A program made the translations under genes and the position numbers. Of a DNA stretch of 59,443 nucleotides, positions 28,127 to 42,394 are shown in pieces. The stretch is from the NCBI GenBank assembly GCA_022791915.1, contig JAAWAB010000017.1:1-59443 (forward strand), in the 5' to 3' direction. Numbering within the stretch: the stretch's first letter is position 1; each line of letters opens with the position of its first letter. Source of the DNA: Clostridia bacterium (lineage in GTDB: Bacteria; Bacillota; Clostridia; Christensenellales; Pumilibacteraceae). The notes beneath the pieces were generated by a model that made no database searches, was not told the origin of the DNA, and worked only from the letters and a program-made list of their open reading frames with translations.

Positions 28127-28504
28127 ATGGCAGATTTGAATAAAATGTTGGAAGAAGTTAAGGGTATGACCGTGGTCGAACTGAACGACTTCGTGAAAAT
28201 GTTGGAAGAAGAATTCGGCGTATCGGCGGCAGCTATGGCTGTTGCGGCACCCGCGGCAGGCGGTGCGGCGGCTGCACCCGCAGAAGAAGAAAAAACCGAA
28301 TTCAACCTTATGCTCAAAGAAATCGGCGGCAACAAAATCGCCGTCATCAAAGTGGTGCGCGAAATCACCGGTTTGGGTTTGAGCGAAGCCAAGGCGCTCG
28401 TAGACGGCGCTCCTTCCACCGTAAAAGAAGCTATGCCCAAAGACGCGGCGGAAGAAGCAATGAAGAAGTTGCAAGAAGCCGGCGCTACCGCGGAATTGAA
28501 GTAA
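28127..28504 (+). CDS. rplL: 50S ribosomal protein L7/L12
   Basis: This 125-aa protein shows the N-terminal dimerisation helix ([17 protein letters not shown]), an Ala/Pro-rich hinge at about 36-52 and the globular C-terminal domain ([35 protein letters not shown]). It recruits translational GTPases. About 120 nt after rplJ, with AAAGGAGA before the ATG. No clear terminator follows; only a weak stem at 28514-28538 without a T-run is seen. Confidence 0.97.
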   Translation: MADLNKMLEEVKGMTVVELNDFVKMLEEEFGVSAAAMAVAAPAAGGAAAAPAEEEKTEFNLMLKEIGGNKIAVIKVVREITGLGLSEAKALVDGAPSTVKEAMPKDAAEEAMKKLQEAGATAELK

Positions 28505-28586
28505 GCACAATCGATTGCACGGCACGTTTCGGCGTGCAACATGTCAGTCGACGGGCGGTGCCCGAAGCGCGCGGAAAAGAATCCGC

Positions 28587-28615
28587 TTGACAAGGCGGTC
28601 TTTGCGTGCTACAAT
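28587..28615 (+). promoter_or_regulatory. Promoter of rpmE
   Basis: TTGACA (28587-28592), 17-bp spacer, TACAAT (28610-28615). Confidence 0.85.
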
Positions 28616-28649
28616 GGGTATTGCCAAGGTCTTATAAGGAGAAAGCGCA

Positions 28650-28856
28650 ATGAAAGAGAATATTCATCCCGATTACCACGAGGTAACGATGGAATGCGCC
28701 TGCGGCGCCAAATTCGTAACCGGGTCCACCAAAAAAGGGGACGTGGTTAAGGTAGACGTGTGCAGTCAATGCCATCCGTTCTATACGGGCAAGCAAAAAC
28801 ACGTAGACACGGGCGGACGAATCGACAAATTCAACAAACGTTACAACAAAAAGTAG
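28650..28856 (+). CDS. rpmE: 50S ribosomal protein L31 (zinc-binding form)
   Basis: The 68-aa protein begins [16 protein letters not shown] and carries the zinc-ligand cysteines in ECACG and [12 protein letters not shown], so it is the C+ form used when zinc is sufficient. The ATG follows AAGGAGA. It is monocistronic, with its own promoter and terminator, just upstream of the DUF1385-prmC-prfA unit as in many Firmicutes. Confidence 0.96.
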   Translation: MKENIHPDYHEVTMECACGAKFVTGSTKKGDVVKVDVCSQCHPFYTGKQKHVDTGGRIDKFNKRYNKK

Positions 28857-28871
28857 ATTAAAAACGCAAAG

Positions 28872-28916
28872 AAAAAGACCATTGCCTTTTTGCATACGCA
28901 TAGGTATGGTCTTTTT
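28872..28916 (+). terminator. Intrinsic terminator after rpmE
   Basis: AAAAAGACCAT (28872-28882) pairs with ATGGTCTTTTT (28906-28916). Confidence 0.85.
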
Positions 28917-29015
28917 GCATACGGGCAAACAATCTCGGCACGCACCCCCGATTCAAAGGGGTATCGTCGCGTTCGCCTGTTCGTAGAATAAAAAACGAAA
29001 AACGAGGAAAAGGAA

Positions 29016-30812
29016 TTGTCGCAAAAAAAGAAAGGCGTGAAAAGACGTACGCGAATCGGCGGGCAAGCGCTTATGGAAGGCGTGATGATGCGCGGCTCTG
29101 CAAGCATGGCTATGGCGGTGCGCGCGCCCGACGGCAGCATTATGTTGGAAACGGAACGCCTGAAAGGCAGAAAATGGTATAATAAAGTGCCGATTGTCCG
29201 CGGCGTGGTGAGTTTTGTTTCCAGCTTAATCGGCGGTATGCGCACGCTCATGCGCAGTGCGGAAATCTCTTCGCCCGAAGAAGAAACGCCGGGCAAAGGG
29301 TGGATGGCGTTTGCCGTCATTTTGGGTGTGGTGCTCGCGGTCGGTCTGTTTATCCTGTTGCCGGGTTTTCTCAACGATTTGATTTTGGGCAGACTCGTAA
29401 AGTTAGGCGAACATGTGGGACCCAAAACCAAGATTCTGCTCGAAAGCCTGTTTGAAGGCGTGTTGCGTATTCTGATTTTCGTGCTCTATCTGTTTATTGT
29501 GTCGCGTATGCGGGATATCCGCCGCACCTTTATGTATCACGGCGCCGAACACCGCACCATCAACTGCTATGAAAAAGGGTACGAGATGACGGTGGAAAAC
29601 GTGCAGAAGTGTTCTACGCGCCACAACCGTTGCGGCACCACCTTTCTGTTTTTTGTGATGATTGTATCCATTCTCGTATTTGCGCTCGTGCGTTGGGCGC
29701 TCTCCTATATTCCGCTCGGGGCGGGGAGTTGGAGCGATAACCGCTGGATTCTCACCGCAGCTCGATTGGTTATGTTGCCGCTTGTGGCGGGATTGAGTTT
29801 TGAGTTGTTGCAGGGACTGGCAAAGTTGCCCGATAACGGCTTCACCAACATTCTGCGCGCGCCGGGCTTGGCGTTGCAACGTTTAACCACCTATCCGCCC
29901 GCAGACGAAATGGCGGAAGTTGCGCTCAAAAGTTTTCTTGCCGTACTCGCCATGGACGAAGACCCTGCCATTCAACCCGTTCGGTTCGGGGAGCACCGCA
30001 TACCCGACGTGCGCCGCGAATTGCGTACGGGGCTTGTTGCCTACGGGTTGGACGAACGGGAAGCAGACGCGGAAACGGACTGGATTCTCTGTCATGCGGC
30101 AACCGTGCGCCGCAACGAACTTGCGTCCATGCGCTTACTGCCGCATGCGGCGTATGGTACCGCCGTGCAAATTCTTTCGCGCAGAATTTCGGGCGAACCG
30201 CTCGATTATATTTTAGGCGAAAGCGAGTTTTTCGGCAATAAAATCAAAGTAACGACGTCGGTGCTCATTCCGCGCATGGAAACCGAAGTGCTTGCCGACG
30301 AAGCGATTCGCCGAATCGGAGAACGCGAACTTTCCGTTCTCGATTTGTGTACGGGGAGCGGTTGCATAGCGCTTGCCGTGGCAAAGAACACGCGCGCCTG
30401 CGTCACGGCGTCCGACTTGTCCGATTCGGCGCTTGCCGTGGCAAGAGAGAATCTTGCGGGCACAGACGTAAAAACGGTGCAAAGCGATTTGTTCGCGTCG
30501 GTGGAAGGAACGTTCGATATGATTGTGAGCAATCCGCCGTATATCCGTAGCGCCGAAATCCCCGCGCTTGCAAGCGAAGTGCGTTGTCAACCTGCCATAG
30601 CGTTAGACGGCGGGGCGGACGGAATGGCAATCTATCGCCGAATCGAGTCGGAATACCGCGAGAAACTGAACGAAGGCGGCATACTGCTAATGGAAATCGG
30701 GCACGACCAAGCGGAAGAAATCCGCAATCTGTTCGGCGCGCATGCAACCGTGGAAATCATCAAGGATTTAGACGGAAACAATCGGGTGGCTGTTATCGTA
30801 CCCAAAGGATAA
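29016..30812 (+). CDS. prmC: DUF1385 membrane protein fused to release-factor glutamine methyltransferase PrmC
   Basis: The 598-aa protein is one uninterrupted reading frame. Residues 1-300 are a DUF1385 membrane domain ([13 protein letters not shown]; hydrophobic stretches near 88-118, 150-167, 205-228; the conserved [15 protein letters not shown]). Residues about 315-598 are PrmC: a helical N-domain, SAM motif [15 protein letters not shown] (about 440), and catalytic SNPPYI (504-509). PrmC methylates the GGQ glutamine of release factors, and prfA follows only 5 nt downstream. The start is TTG 29016 after GAGGAAAAGG. An internal ATG near residue 312 could give a free PrmC, but no stop separates the halves. 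Confidence 0.88.
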   Translation: MSQKKKGVKRRTRIGGQALMEGVMMRGSASMAMAVRAPDGSIMLETERLKGRKWYNKVPIVRGVVSFVSSLIGGMRTLMRSAEISSPEEETPGKGWMAFAVILGVVLAVGLFILLPGFLNDLILGRLVKLGEHVGPKTKILLESLFEGVLRILIFVLYLFIVSRMRDIRRTFMYHGAEHRTINCYEKGYEMTVENVQKCSTRHNRCGTTFLFFVMIVSILVFALVRWALSYIPLGAGSWSDNRWILTAARLVMLPLVAGLSFELLQGLAKLPDNGFTNILRAPGLALQRLTTYPPADEMAEVALKSFLAVLAMDEDPAIQPVRFGEHRIPDVRRELRTGLVAYGLDEREADAETDWILCHAATVRRNELASMRLLPHAAYGTAVQILSRRISGEPLDYILGESEFFGNKIKVTTSVLIPRMETEVLADEAIRRIGERELSVLDLCTGSGCIALAVAKNTRACVTASDLSDSALAVARENLAGTDVKTVQSDLFASVEGTFDMIVSNPPYIRSAEIPALASEVRCQPAIALDGGADGMAIYRRIESEYREKLNEGGILLMEIGHDQAEEIRNLFGAHATVEIIKDLDGNNRVAVIVPKG

Positions 30813-30817
30813 AAGAG

Positions 30818-31888
30818 ATGAATACCGAAAAACTGAAAAGTATCAAAGCCAAATACGAAGCGCTTTCCGAACAAATCGTAAAGCCCGAAGTCATTGCCGA
30901 CAATAAAGAATGGACGAAACTCGTCAAAGAGCATTCGTCGCTCGAACCCGTGGTGCAAACGTACGAGCGTTTGGAAAAAGTGCAGTCTGACCTAAACGGC
31001 GCAAAAGAAATGCTCGATAGCGAAACCGACCCCGAAATGCTCGAACTCGCCAAAGAAGAATGGGAAGACAAAAAGCGCGAGTTGGAAAAAGTGACCGAAG
31101 AACTCAAAATTCTGCTCCTGCCCACCGACCCCAACGACGAAAAGAACGTCATCATCGAAATCCGCGGCGGCGCGGGCGGCGAAGAGGCGGGGTTGTTTGC
31201 CGCCGAGCTTGTGCGCATGTATAAAATGTGGGCGGCGAACCACCGTTTCAAGGTGGAAGATATCGACGTAAACGAAACCGAGCTGGGCGGAATCAAAGAA
31301 GCGGTGTTTCAGATTTCGGGCGAAAGCATTTACCGTTTGCTCAAATACGAGAGCGGTGCGCACCGCGTGCAACGCGTGCCCGAAACGGAAACGCAGGGTC
31401 GCATTCACACGTCTACCGCAACCGTAGCGGTACTGCCCGAAGCGGAAGACGTCGTGGTGGAAATCAACGAAAGGGATTTGAAAATCGATACCTACCGCAG
31501 CGGCGGTGCGGGCGGTCAGCACGTCAACAAAACCGATTCCGCCGTGCGCATGACGCATATCCCCACGGGTATCATCGTGCAGTGCCAAGACGAACGCAGT
31601 CAGATTAAAAACCGCGAAAAAGCAATGCGCGTGCTCAAAAGCAAATTGTACGATTATTATCAGTCGCAGGCAGACGCCGAATACAGCGAAAACCGCCGCA
31701 GTCAGGTGGGCACGGGCGACCGCAGCGAACGCATTCGCACCTATAACTTTCCGCAGGGTCGCGTCACCGACCACCGTATCAATCTCACCATGTACAGTAT
31801 CGGCACCTTCATGAACGGCGACATAGACGAAATGCTCGAAGCGCTTCGCCTTGCCGACCAAACGGCAAAATTGGAACGGGAAGAATAG
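30818..31888 (+). CDS. prfA: Peptide chain release factor 1
   Basis: RF1 terminates translation at UAA and UAG. The 356-aa protein carries the GGQ loop ([17 protein letters not shown], about residue 230) and the PxT-type codon-recognition motif in [17 protein letters not shown], as in other Firmicutes RF1. The ATG at 30818 has weak spacing and lies 5 nt after the prmC stop, so translation is likely coupled. Upstream in-frame start codons lie inside prmC and are not supported. Confidence 0.95.
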   Translation: MNTEKLKSIKAKYEALSEQIVKPEVIADNKEWTKLVKEHSSLEPVVQTYERLEKVQSDLNGAKEMLDSETDPEMLELAKEEWEDKKRELEKVTEELKILLLPTDPNDEKNVIIEIRGGAGGEEAGLFAAELVRMYKMWAANHRFKVEDIDVNETELGGIKEAVFQISGESIYRLLKYESGAHRVQRVPETETQGRIHTSTATVAVLPEAEDVVVEINERDLKIDTYRSGGAGGQHVNKTDSAVRMTHIPTGIIVQCQDERSQIKNREKAMRVLKSKLYDYYQSQADAEYSENRRSQVGTGDRSERIRTYNFPQGRVTDHRINLTMYSIGTFMNGDIDEMLEALRLADQTAKLEREE

Positions 31889-31931
31889 CCCCGCGTCGCG
31901 TTCCCGTTCGGCGCGGGCTTTCGGGGGGGAT

Positions 31932-32015
31932 ATGCATATGATGCATGGCTACGCGGGTAGCTATGCATGCGAGTGGGGTATGCATACAATGCAAGGTAGG
32001 GGACGGGGTATGCAT
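31932..32015. repeat. Cluster of five ATGCAT palindromes
   Basis: ATGCAT occurs at 31932, 31941, 31963, 31980 and 32010, and near copies lie between. The copies at 31941 and 31963 flank GCTAC-GCGG-GTAGC, giving an imperfect 28-bp hairpin (31941-31968). The last copy is built into the prfA terminator. No gene covers the area. Confidence 0.65.
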
Positions 32016-32034
32016 GAGAAGCATACCCTTTTTT
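32006..32034 (+). terminator. Strong intrinsic terminator after prfA
   Basis: GGGTATGC (32006-32013) pairs with GCATACCC (32021-32028), followed by six T residues. Confidence 0.9.
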
Positions 32035-32079
32035 GCGCCCGCGAAAAAAATTTATCGAAAAATATTTTCTCGATTATGC

Positions 32080-32109
32080 TTGACTTTCTCGCAATTATAG
32101 ATGTATAAT
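32080..32109 (+). promoter_or_regulatory. Promoter of rpoBC
   Basis: TTGACT (32080-32085), 18-bp spacer, TATAAT (32104-32109). It lies in an AT-rich stretch behind the prfA terminator, so rpoBC is transcribed separately from rplJL here. Confidence 0.8.
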
Positions 32110-32178
32110 GAAAGGTGTGCTCTTTTTCCTTTATTTGGAATAGGCGTACAAAGGCAGTAAAGAAAGAGAGGAGTAATA

Positions 32179-35100
32179 ATGGCTGAAAGAACAATCAGAA
32201 CGGTGAAGTACGGCAACACCGAACGCAAATCTTTTGCGCAGATTCACGAAGTAATCGATATGCCGTATCTCATCGAAGTGCAAAAGGCGAGTTACGAGGA
32301 ATTTCTCAAACACGGAATCGACGAAGTATTCAAGGATTTTTCGCCGATTACCGACTTTTCCAATCGTATCGAATTGCACTTTTTGGGGCATAAGCTCGAA
32401 GATAAGCCCAAATACACCGAAAAAGAGTGCAAAGACCGCGACGCAACCTATGCCGCGCCGCTTAAAGTGCAGGTTCGTCAGATTAAAACGGAAACGGGCG
32501 AAGTAATCGAGCAAGAAGTATATATGGGCGATTTCCCGCTCATGACGCCCAATGGGTCGTTTATCATAAACGGCGCCGAACGCGTGGTGGTAAGTCAGCT
32601 TGTTCGTTCGCCGGGCGTGTATTTCAATTTTACTCCCGACCATAAAACGGGGCAACCGCATTACAACGCCACCAATATCCCGTCGCGCGGCGCCTGGCTG
32701 GAATTCGCTGAAGACGATAAAGGCGTATTGTGGGTGCAGGTAGACCGCATGCGTAAAGTGCAGGCTTCCGTTCTCATGCGTACGCTCGCATCGGTAACGG
32801 GCGACGCCAAATTCCGCGAGAACGAAAGACGCAGCTGGATTGCGCCCGCTTATCCGTTTGCAACCGACGAAGAAATTCTTGCGTTGTTCCACAACGAGCC
32901 GCTTATGGCGGGTACGGTAGATAAAGACCTTGCCAAAACGCCCGACGAAGGTCTTGTGGAACTCAACCGCAAGTTGCGTCCCGGCGAAGTGCCCAACGTA
33001 GACAGTATTCGCGGATATATCGAAGGCTTGTTCTTCGACCGCCGCAAATACGATTTGAGCCGCGTGGGCAGATATAAATACAACAAAAAACTGGCGCTTG
33101 CCGCCCGTCTTGCGGGACAAGTCGCCGCACAAGACGTTATAGACGCCGACGGCGTGCTATACGTTAAAAAGAACAATGTAATCGAAGAGAGCGTGGCAAT
33201 CGCCATTCAGAACGCGGGTATCAACGAAGTTGCCGTAAAAGTGGAAGGCGCCGACGAGCAAAGCCATGTGGTAATGGGCAACCGCCATGTGGATATCAAA
33301 GGCTACGTATCGTGCGACCCCGCCGAACTGGGTATCACCGAAAAAGTATACTATCCCGTTCTCCGCTCGCTTATAGACGAAGCGGCGGGCGACGAAAATG
33401 CGCTCTACGAACTTATCAAAGAGAATGCCGACCGTCTTGTCGCCAAGCATTTGTTGGTAGACGACGTAGTGGCAACCATCAACTACTTAATCGGCTTGCG
33501 CTACGGCGTGGGATATGTGGACAACATCGACCATTTGGGCAACCGCAGAGTGCGCAGTGTGGGCGAGTTGTTGCAAAACCAATTCCGTATCGGTATCGCG
33601 CGTTTGGAACGCGTGATTCGCGAAAGAATGCAGATTCAGAACGAAGCCGAAGTATCGCCGCAAAGCCTTATCAATATCCGCCCGATTGCCAGCGCCATAA
33701 AAGAATTTTTCGGGTCGAGTCAGCTCTCGCAGTTCATGGACGAAAGCAACCCGATTGCCGAACTGACGCATAAGCGCAAACTGTCCGCACTCGGTCCGGG
33801 CGGCTTGAACCGCGAACGCGCGTCGTTTGAAGTGCGTGACGTGCACTATACCCATTATTCGCGTATGTGCCCCATAGAAACGCCCGAAGGTCAGAATATC
33901 GGTTTGATTTCTTCGCTTTCCAGTTATGCGCGCATTAACGAATACGGTTTCATCGAGGCGCCTTACCGTAAGGTGGAAAAAGTATGCGACGCGGCGGGCA
34001 ACGTTATCAACGGCAAAGTAACCGACGTTGTGCAATATATGCCCGCCGACGAAGAAGACCGCTACCGCGTGGCGCAGGCAGGCGAACCGCTCGACGAAAA
34101 CAACTGCTTTGTGAACAAACGTGTACTCATGCGCTACCGCGAAGATATTTCCGAAGCGGAATGCACCGATATCGACTACGTAGACGTTTCGCCCCGCCAG
34201 ATGATTAGCGTGGCAACGGCGCTCATTCCGTTCCTGGAAAATGACGATACCAACCGCGCGCTCATGGGCAGTAACATGCAACGGCAGGCGGTGCCGCTCT
34301 TAAAACCCGAAGCGCCTATTGTGGGCACGGGTATCGAACACAAAATCGCTTACGACTCGGGCGTTATGGTAATTGCCCGCGCCGACGGCGAAGTGTCGTA
34401 TGTAGACGCCAACGAAATCGTCGTGCTTGAAAAGGGCGGCAGTGTGGCGCGCTACACGCTCAAAAAATTCATCGGCTCCAACCAAGGCACCTGTATCAAT
34501 CAGCGCCCTATCGTCAGCAAGGGCGATAAGGTGCACAAAGGGCAAGTGCTTGCCGACGGTCATTCCACCGAGAACGCCGAACTTGCGCTCGGGCGTAACA
34601 TTCTTATCGGCTTTATGGCGTGGGAAGGCTATAACTACGAAGACGCAATCCTTATTTCCGAACGCTTGGTAAAAGACGACGTATTCACGTCCATTCATAT
34701 CGAAGAACACGAACTCGAAGCGCGCGATACCAAACTCGGCGAAGAAGAAATCACGCGCGATATCCCCAACGTGGGCGACGACGCACTCAAAAATCTGGAC
34801 GAAGACGGCATTATCCGTATCGGCGCCGAAGTAGACAGCGGCGATATTCTGGTGGGTAAAGTTACGCCCAAAGGCGAAACCGAACTTACGCCCGAAGAAC
34901 GTTTGTTGCGCGCCATATTCGGCGAGAAAGCGCGCGAAGTGCGCGACACCAGCTTGCGCGTGCCGCACGGCGAAGGCGGTATCGTGGTAGACGTAAAAGT
35001 GTTCACGCGTGCCAACCGCGACGAAATGAGCCCCGGCGTGAATAAACTCGTGCGCGTTTACATTGCGCAAAAACGTAAAATCAGCGTGGGCGATAAAATG

Positions 35101-36114
35101 GCGGGACGCCACGGTAACAAAGGCGTCATCTCGCGCATACTGCCCGAAGAAGATATGCCGTTTATGGCAGACGGAACGCCGTTGCAAATCGTGCTCAACC
35201 CGTTGGGCGTGCCTTCCCGTATGAATATCGGGCAGGTGCTCGAAGTCCATCTCGGCTTGGTGGCAAAAGCGCTCGGCTGGAAGGTGGCAACGCCCGTATT
35301 CGACGGTGCGCTCGAAAGCGATATTCAAAAGTTGCTGTCCGAAAACGGATTCGTGAATTCCGAAGGAAAAGTAGACGGCAAAATTCAGATGTACGACGGC
35401 AGAACGGGCGAACCGTTTGAAAACCGCGCTACCGTGGGCTATATGTATATGATTAAGCTCATTCACTTGGTCGACGATAAGATTCACGCGCGCAGTACCG
35501 GTCCTTACTCGCTCGTCACCCAGCAACCGCTCGGCGGCAAGGCGCAGTTCGGCGGACAGCGTTTCGGCGAAATGGAAGTGTGGGCGCTGTATGCCTACGG
35601 CGCAGCCAACATCTTGCAGGAAATCATGACGGTGAAATCCGACGACGTGGTGGGCAGAGTCAAGACGTACGAATCCATTGTGAAAGGACTTAACATCTCC
35701 GAACCGGGCGTGCCCGAATCGTTCAAGGTGCTTATTAAAGAGTTGCAGGCGCTTGCGCTCGATGTGAAAGTGCTCACCGAAGACAAAGTGGAAATCGGAA
35801 TCAAAGACCTTATCGAAGACGAACTCGACGAGCCCGAAGAAAAGAGCCGTTTCAAACATTTCGAGGCGGGCGAAATCAACTTCGACGACGAGATCGATAT
35901 TTTGGGCGAAGACGTCTTTACCGACGACCTCACCGCCGACGACGAAAAGGATTCCGACAGCCTGTTCTCCGACGAAGAAGAATTCTCGTTCGACGATTTG
36001 GACGACCCGTTTGCCGACCTTGAACCCGACGAACTCGACGATGCCGAATTCGGCGAAGATTTCGGCGATGACGACGACAAGCCCAAGTCGAAGAAGAAAG
36101 GCAAGAAGGCGTAA
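32179..36114 (+). CDS. rpoB: RNA polymerase subunit beta
   Basis: The 1311-aa protein is the beta subunit. Landmarks include the rifampicin region ([31 protein letters not shown], about 514-544) and [19 protein letters not shown] near 1130. Ser/Asp/His at the classical rif positions are partly visible: the tract reads [14 protein letters not shown], as in sensitive enzymes. Beyond the conserved end, about 100 residues form a very acidic C-terminal tail rich in Asp/Glu/Phe, ending in a short Lys-rich stretch. The start follows AGAGAGGAG. rpoC follows after 12 nt. Confidence 0.96.
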   Translation: MAERTIRTVKYGNTERKSFAQIHEVIDMPYLIEVQKASYEEFLKHGIDEVFKDFSPITDFSNRIELHFLGHKLEDKPKYTEKECKDRDATYAAPLKVQVRQIKTETGEVIEQEVYMGDFPLMTPNGSFIINGAERVVVSQLVRSPGVYFNFTPDHKTGQPHYNATNIPSRGAWLEFAEDDKGVLWVQVDRMRKVQASVLMRTLASVTGDAKFRENERRSWIAPAYPFATDEEILALFHNEPLMAGTVDKDLAKTPDEGLVELNRKLRPGEVPNVDSIRGYIEGLFFDRRKYDLSRVGRYKYNKKLALAARLAGQVAAQDVIDADGVLYVKKNNVIEESVAIAIQNAGINEVAVKVEGADEQSHVVMGNRHVDIKGYVSCDPAELGITEKVYYPVLRSLIDEAAGDENALYELIKENADRLVAKHLLVDDVVATINYLIGLRYGVGYVDNIDHLGNRRVRSVGELLQNQFRIGIARLERVIRERMQIQNEAEVSPQSLINIRPIASAIKEFFGSSQLSQFMDESNPIAELTHKRKLSALGPGGLNRERASFEVRDVHYTHYSRMCPIETPEGQNIGLISSLSSYARINEYGFIEAPYRKVEKVCDAAGNVINGKVTDVVQYMPADEEDRYRVAQAGEPLDENNCFVNKRVLMRYREDISEAECTDIDYVDVSPRQMISVATALIPFLENDDTNRALMGSNMQRQAVPLLKPEAPIVGTGIEHKIAYDSGVMVIARADGEVSYVDANEIVVLEKGGSVARYTLKKFIGSNQGTCINQRPIVSKGDKVHKGQVLADGHSTENAELALGRNILIGFMAWEGYNYEDAILISERLVKDDVFTSIHIEEHELEARDTKLGEEEITRDIPNVGDDALKNLDEDGIIRIGAEVDSGDILVGKVTPKGETELTPEERLLRAIFGEKAREVRDTSLRVPHGEGGIVVDVKVFTRANRDEMSPGVNKLVRVYIAQKRKISVGDKMAGRHGNKGVISRILPEEDMPFMADGTPLQIVLNPLGVPSRMNIGQVLEVHLGLVAKALGWKVATPVFDGALESDIQKLLSENGFVNSEGKVDGKIQMYDGRTGEPFENRATVGYMYMIKLIHLVDDKIHARSTGPYSLVTQQPLGGKAQFGGQRFGEMEVWALYAYGAANILQEIMTVKSDDVVGRVKTYESIVKGLNISEPGVPESFKVLIKELQALALDVKVLTEDKVEIGIKDLIEDELDEPEEKSRFKHFEAGEINFDDEIDILGEDVFTDDLTADDEKDSDSLFSDEEEFSFDDLDDPFADLEPDELDDAEFGEDFGDDDDKPKSKKKGKKA

Positions 36115-36126
36115 AGGAGAGAGCAT

Positions 36127-39699
<3,573 letters not shown>

Positions 39700-39716
39700 C
39701 CCAAAAAAATCAACCG

Positions 39717-39756
39717 AAAACCTTTCGTTTTCTTTGCGGCAAACGAAAGGTTTTTT
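39717..39756 (+). terminator. Strong terminator after rpoC
   Basis: A 14-bp perfect stem (39717-39730 with 39741-39754) is followed by T residues. Confidence 0.92.
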
Positions 39757-39790
39757 GCGTGTTGCGCACTTTGAACGTCGGGAATAGTTC

Positions 39791-39820
39791 TTGACAAACG
39801 GGCGGGCGCTCGGGTATACT
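39791..39820 (+). promoter_or_regulatory. Promoter of tilS, start of a leaderless message
   Basis: TTGACA (39791-39796), 18-bp spacer, TATACT (39815-39820). The tilS ATG is at 39830, only 9 nt after the -10 box, so transcription should start at or within a few bases of the start codon. Confidence 0.8.
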
Positions 39821-39829
39821 GATAACGCA

Positions 39830-41176
39830 ATGTTGGAAAAAGCAAGACAATTGATAGGAAAACATGCGCTCGGAAAACGGGTGGCGGCGGCAGTCAGCGG
39901 CGGAGAAGATTCCATGGCGCTGCTTTGGTTGTTGCTCGAATACCGCAATGCGGGAAAGCTATCGTTGCTTGCGGTAAACGTAGACCATTGTATCCGTAAA
40001 AATTCGGCGGGCGACAGTCGGTTCGTAAAAGAGTTTTGCCGCGCGCACGGCGTGGAATTTGCGGGAGAAAAGATAGATGTACCCGCGCTTTGCAAACAGA
40101 GTGGACGGGGTGTGGAGTGCGAAGCGCATTTTGCGCGCAGGTCGGTTTTCGATACGCTTTTGCAAAGCGGACGCACCGACCTTATTATAACGGCACATCA
40201 TATGCGCGACAATGCCGAAACGGTTTTGTTACATTTGTTCCGCGGGGCGGGGCTGAAAGGGCTTTCGGGCATGAACGTGTTAGCCGAAGGGATATTCCGC
40301 CCGTTTCTCACCACACAAAAAGAAGAGATTTCCGCTTTTGTACAACAGGAAAACATTCCGTTTGTAACCGACGAAACCAACGCCGACACGGAATATAACC
40401 GCAACTATATCCGTCATAAAATTCTGCCCGAAATTACGGTGCGGTTTCCCGCTGCGGAGCGCGCTATCTGCCGCACGGCGGAATATGCCGCGCAAGCCGA
40501 ACAAGCGGTGCGGGCGAACTTGTGCCCCGACGCGTTTTGTGAAAATTGCGGTGCGGTATCGGTGAAAGAAGGAGTTCTTTCGGCGCCGTATGTGTTCGAG
40601 GCGTTGCGGCGGTTGGGCAAAGATTCGGATGTGTATGCCGCCACGGTAGACGAAGTGCTTGCGCTTGCCGATAAAAAGCCGTGCGCGCGTGTAGATATCG
40701 GAAACGGAATCGTTGCGGCACGCGAATACGGCGTCGTTACGTTTTACCGTGCGGAAAATGCGTCGGCGGAAAAAGAAGGGGATACGCCGTTTATGTTGCG
40801 TAAAAACGGGCAAACGGTATTCGATTGCGGAAACGGGCGGGAAGTCGTTGTCACGGAAGAAAAACCCACACTGCCGCCCGAGCGGGGAACGCTCGTCTTC
40901 GATGCCGACAAACTGCCGCCCGACTGCGTGTTGCGACACAGAAAAGATGGCGACCGTTTCACGCCGTTCGGCGGCGGGAGCAGAAAACTCAAAGAATATC
41001 TCATCGATAATAAGGTTCCGCTGCGGTTACGCGATTCGCTTGTTCTTGTGTGCCGTGGCAACGAAGTGCTTATGATTGCGGGCATGCAGATTTGCGACGC
41101 GATAAAAGTTACGCCTCAAAGCGTGCGCGTGCGTTCGCTTTCGTTGCGTCCGAAAAAAGCGGAGATAAAAGCATGA
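39830..41176 (+). CDS. tilS: tRNA(Ile)-lysidine synthase TilS
   Basis: TilS converts C34 of tRNA-Ile(CAU) to lysidine so it reads AUA. The 448-aa protein has the PP-loop AVSGGEDSMALL (about 19-30), the conserved VNVDHCIR and AHHMRDNAETVLLHLFRG motifs, and a C-terminal domain (LRHRKDGDRFTPFGGGSRKLKEYL). The ATG at 39830 lacks a Shine-Dalgarno and lies next to the -10 box. The N-terminus matches the usual distance to the PP-loop, so this start is preferred. Its stop overlaps the next ATG by 4 nt (ATGA). Confidence 0.95.
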   Translation: MLEKARQLIGKHALGKRVAAAVSGGEDSMALLWLLLEYRNAGKLSLLAVNVDHCIRKNSAGDSRFVKEFCRAHGVEFAGEKIDVPALCKQSGRGVECEAHFARRSVFDTLLQSGRTDLIITAHHMRDNAETVLLHLFRGAGLKGLSGMNVLAEGIFRPFLTTQKEEISAFVQQENIPFVTDETNADTEYNRNYIRHKILPEITVRFPAAERAICRTAEYAAQAEQAVRANLCPDAFCENCGAVSVKEGVLSAPYVFEALRRLGKDSDVYAATVDEVLALADKKPCARVDIGNGIVAAREYGVVTFYRAENASAEKEGDTPFMLRKNGQTVFDCGNGREVVVTEEKPTLPPERGTLVFDADKLPPDCVLRHRKDGDRFTPFGGGSRKLKEYLIDNKVPLRLRDSLVLVCRGNEVLMIAGMQICDAIKVTPQSVRVRSLSLRPKKAEIKA

Positions 41177-41832
41177 AACGAATCGAAGATTTACAGACGC
41201 ACGGGTTGCGGTTTATGCAGGATACCGATTTGTTCTTATTCGGCACCGACGCGGTGGAACTTGCCAACTTTGCCGCGCCTGCGGCGGGTACAACCGTGTG
41301 CGATTTGGGCGCGGGAAGCGGAATCGTTTCGGTATTGCTTGCGGGCAAATACGGTGCGGTTGTCACGGCGGTGGAAATTCAGGAAAAGTGTTGCGCGCTC
41401 GCCCGAGAAAACGCACAGTTGAACGGACTGGATATTGCGGTATTGCATATGCCCATGCAGGAGTTTCGCGGGCGGTTCGATATAGTGGTGTGCAATCCGC
41501 CGTATATCAAAGCGGGCGGCGGGATTGTGCGCGACGCCGAGAGCGAGCGCATTGCCTGTTTTGAAGAAAAAGTGACGTTTGACGAAGTGGCGGCATGCGC
41601 GGAGCGATTGCTTTCCACGGGCGGAAAATTTTACCTTGTTCATCACATCACGCGACTTGCCGAAGTGCTTGCTACCGTAAAGGCGCATCGGCTCGAACCC
41701 AAGCGGTTGCAGATTTTGCGTCCCGTTGCGCATAAACCGCCGCATATCTTTCTTTTGGAATGTATGCGCGACGGAAAAGAAGGAATCACCGTACTTTCCG
41801 AACGCGACGTGTTGGGCGCCGTTTGCCCGTAG
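41173..41832 (+). CDS. TrmN6-like tRNA (adenine-N6) methyltransferase
   Basis: The 219-aa protein is a class I SAM methyltransferase of the YfiC/TrmN6 group. The N-terminus QTHGLRFMQDTDLFLFGTDAVELANF is typical, followed by CDLGAGSGIVSVLLA (SAM site, about 44-58) and the catalytic NPPYIK (about 112-117) found in adenine-N6 enzymes. The probable substrate is A37 of tRNA-Val, by homology only. It overlaps tilS and is translationally coupled. Confidence 0.88.
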   Translation: MKRIEDLQTHGLRFMQDTDLFLFGTDAVELANFAAPAAGTTVCDLGAGSGIVSVLLAGKYGAVVTAVEIQEKCCALARENAQLNGLDIAVLHMPMQEFRGRFDIVVCNPPYIKAGGGIVRDAESERIACFEEKVTFDEVAACAERLLSTGGKFYLVHHITRLAEVLATVKAHRLEPKRLQILRPVAHKPPHIFLLECMRDGKEGITVLSERDVLGAVCP

Positions 41833-41954
41833 GCAAAATCGCCGTAGGAATCGAATTGTTGCAATTTGACCGAATTTTTGCTTTTTGGGCGGTAAAAGGT
41901 GTACAAGCGGTAAAAAACGTGGTATACTTATCGCAGTACGGAGCAAAGAGAAGG

Positions 41955-42347
41955 ATGGACGGAAGAGAAATCGTTTTTCGATACGTTGCCGACCGATACG
42001 GGTCGGTGCCCGAATATTTGTGGGCGGACGACCCGTTCGGCGCGATATTACGGCATACGGGAAACAGAAAGTGGTATGCGGTCGTTATGCGTGTTTCGCG
42101 TAAAAAACTGGGGTTGGACGGCGAAGGCAGTACGGATATTGTAAACGTTAAGTGCGACCCCGTGTTGCATGCGCCGCTTTGTGCAACGGACGGCATATTT
42201 CCCGCTTATCATATGAACAAGCGGCATTGGCTCACGGCGCTTTTAGACGGCACCGTACCGAGCGACACGCTCGGTAATCTGCTCGATATGAGTTTTGCAT
42301 TAACGGCTGAAAAAAATCCGCATTGCGGCATAAAAAGCGAATATTGA
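41955..42347 (+). CDS. MmcQ/YjbR family DNA-binding-like protein
   Basis: The 130-aa protein carries the MmcQ/YjbR (DUF419) pattern: an N-terminal VADRYGSVPEYLW, a central RKWYAVVMRVSRKKLGL, and YHMNKRHWLTALLDGTV near the C-terminus. The fold resembles the CyaY/DNA-binding double wing, but the cellular role is unclear. ATG 41955 is preferred because the upstream extension does not match the family. A possible -10 (TATACT, 41923-41928) lies just upstream, with only a weak -35. Confidence 0.85.
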   Translation: MDGREIVFRYVADRYGSVPEYLWADDPFGAILRHTGNRKWYAVVMRVSRKKLGLDGEGSTDIVNVKCDPVLHAPLCATDGIFPAYHMNKRHWLTALLDGTVPSDTLGNLLDMSFALTAEKNPHCGIKSEY

Positions 42348-42394
42348 AAATTGCGTATACTAACGTAAGGAATCATTTATAAAGAGGTAAAAAT

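Noticed and set aside
28505..28586. Terminator after rplL
   Set aside because: A 7-bp stem (TTGCACG/CGTGCAA) exists but no T-run follows, so it is not a convincing terminator.
32006..32034. Hairpin in front of rpoB as an rpoBC attenuator
   Set aside because: A clean promoter (32080-32109) lies downstream of it, so it is better explained as the terminator of prfA.
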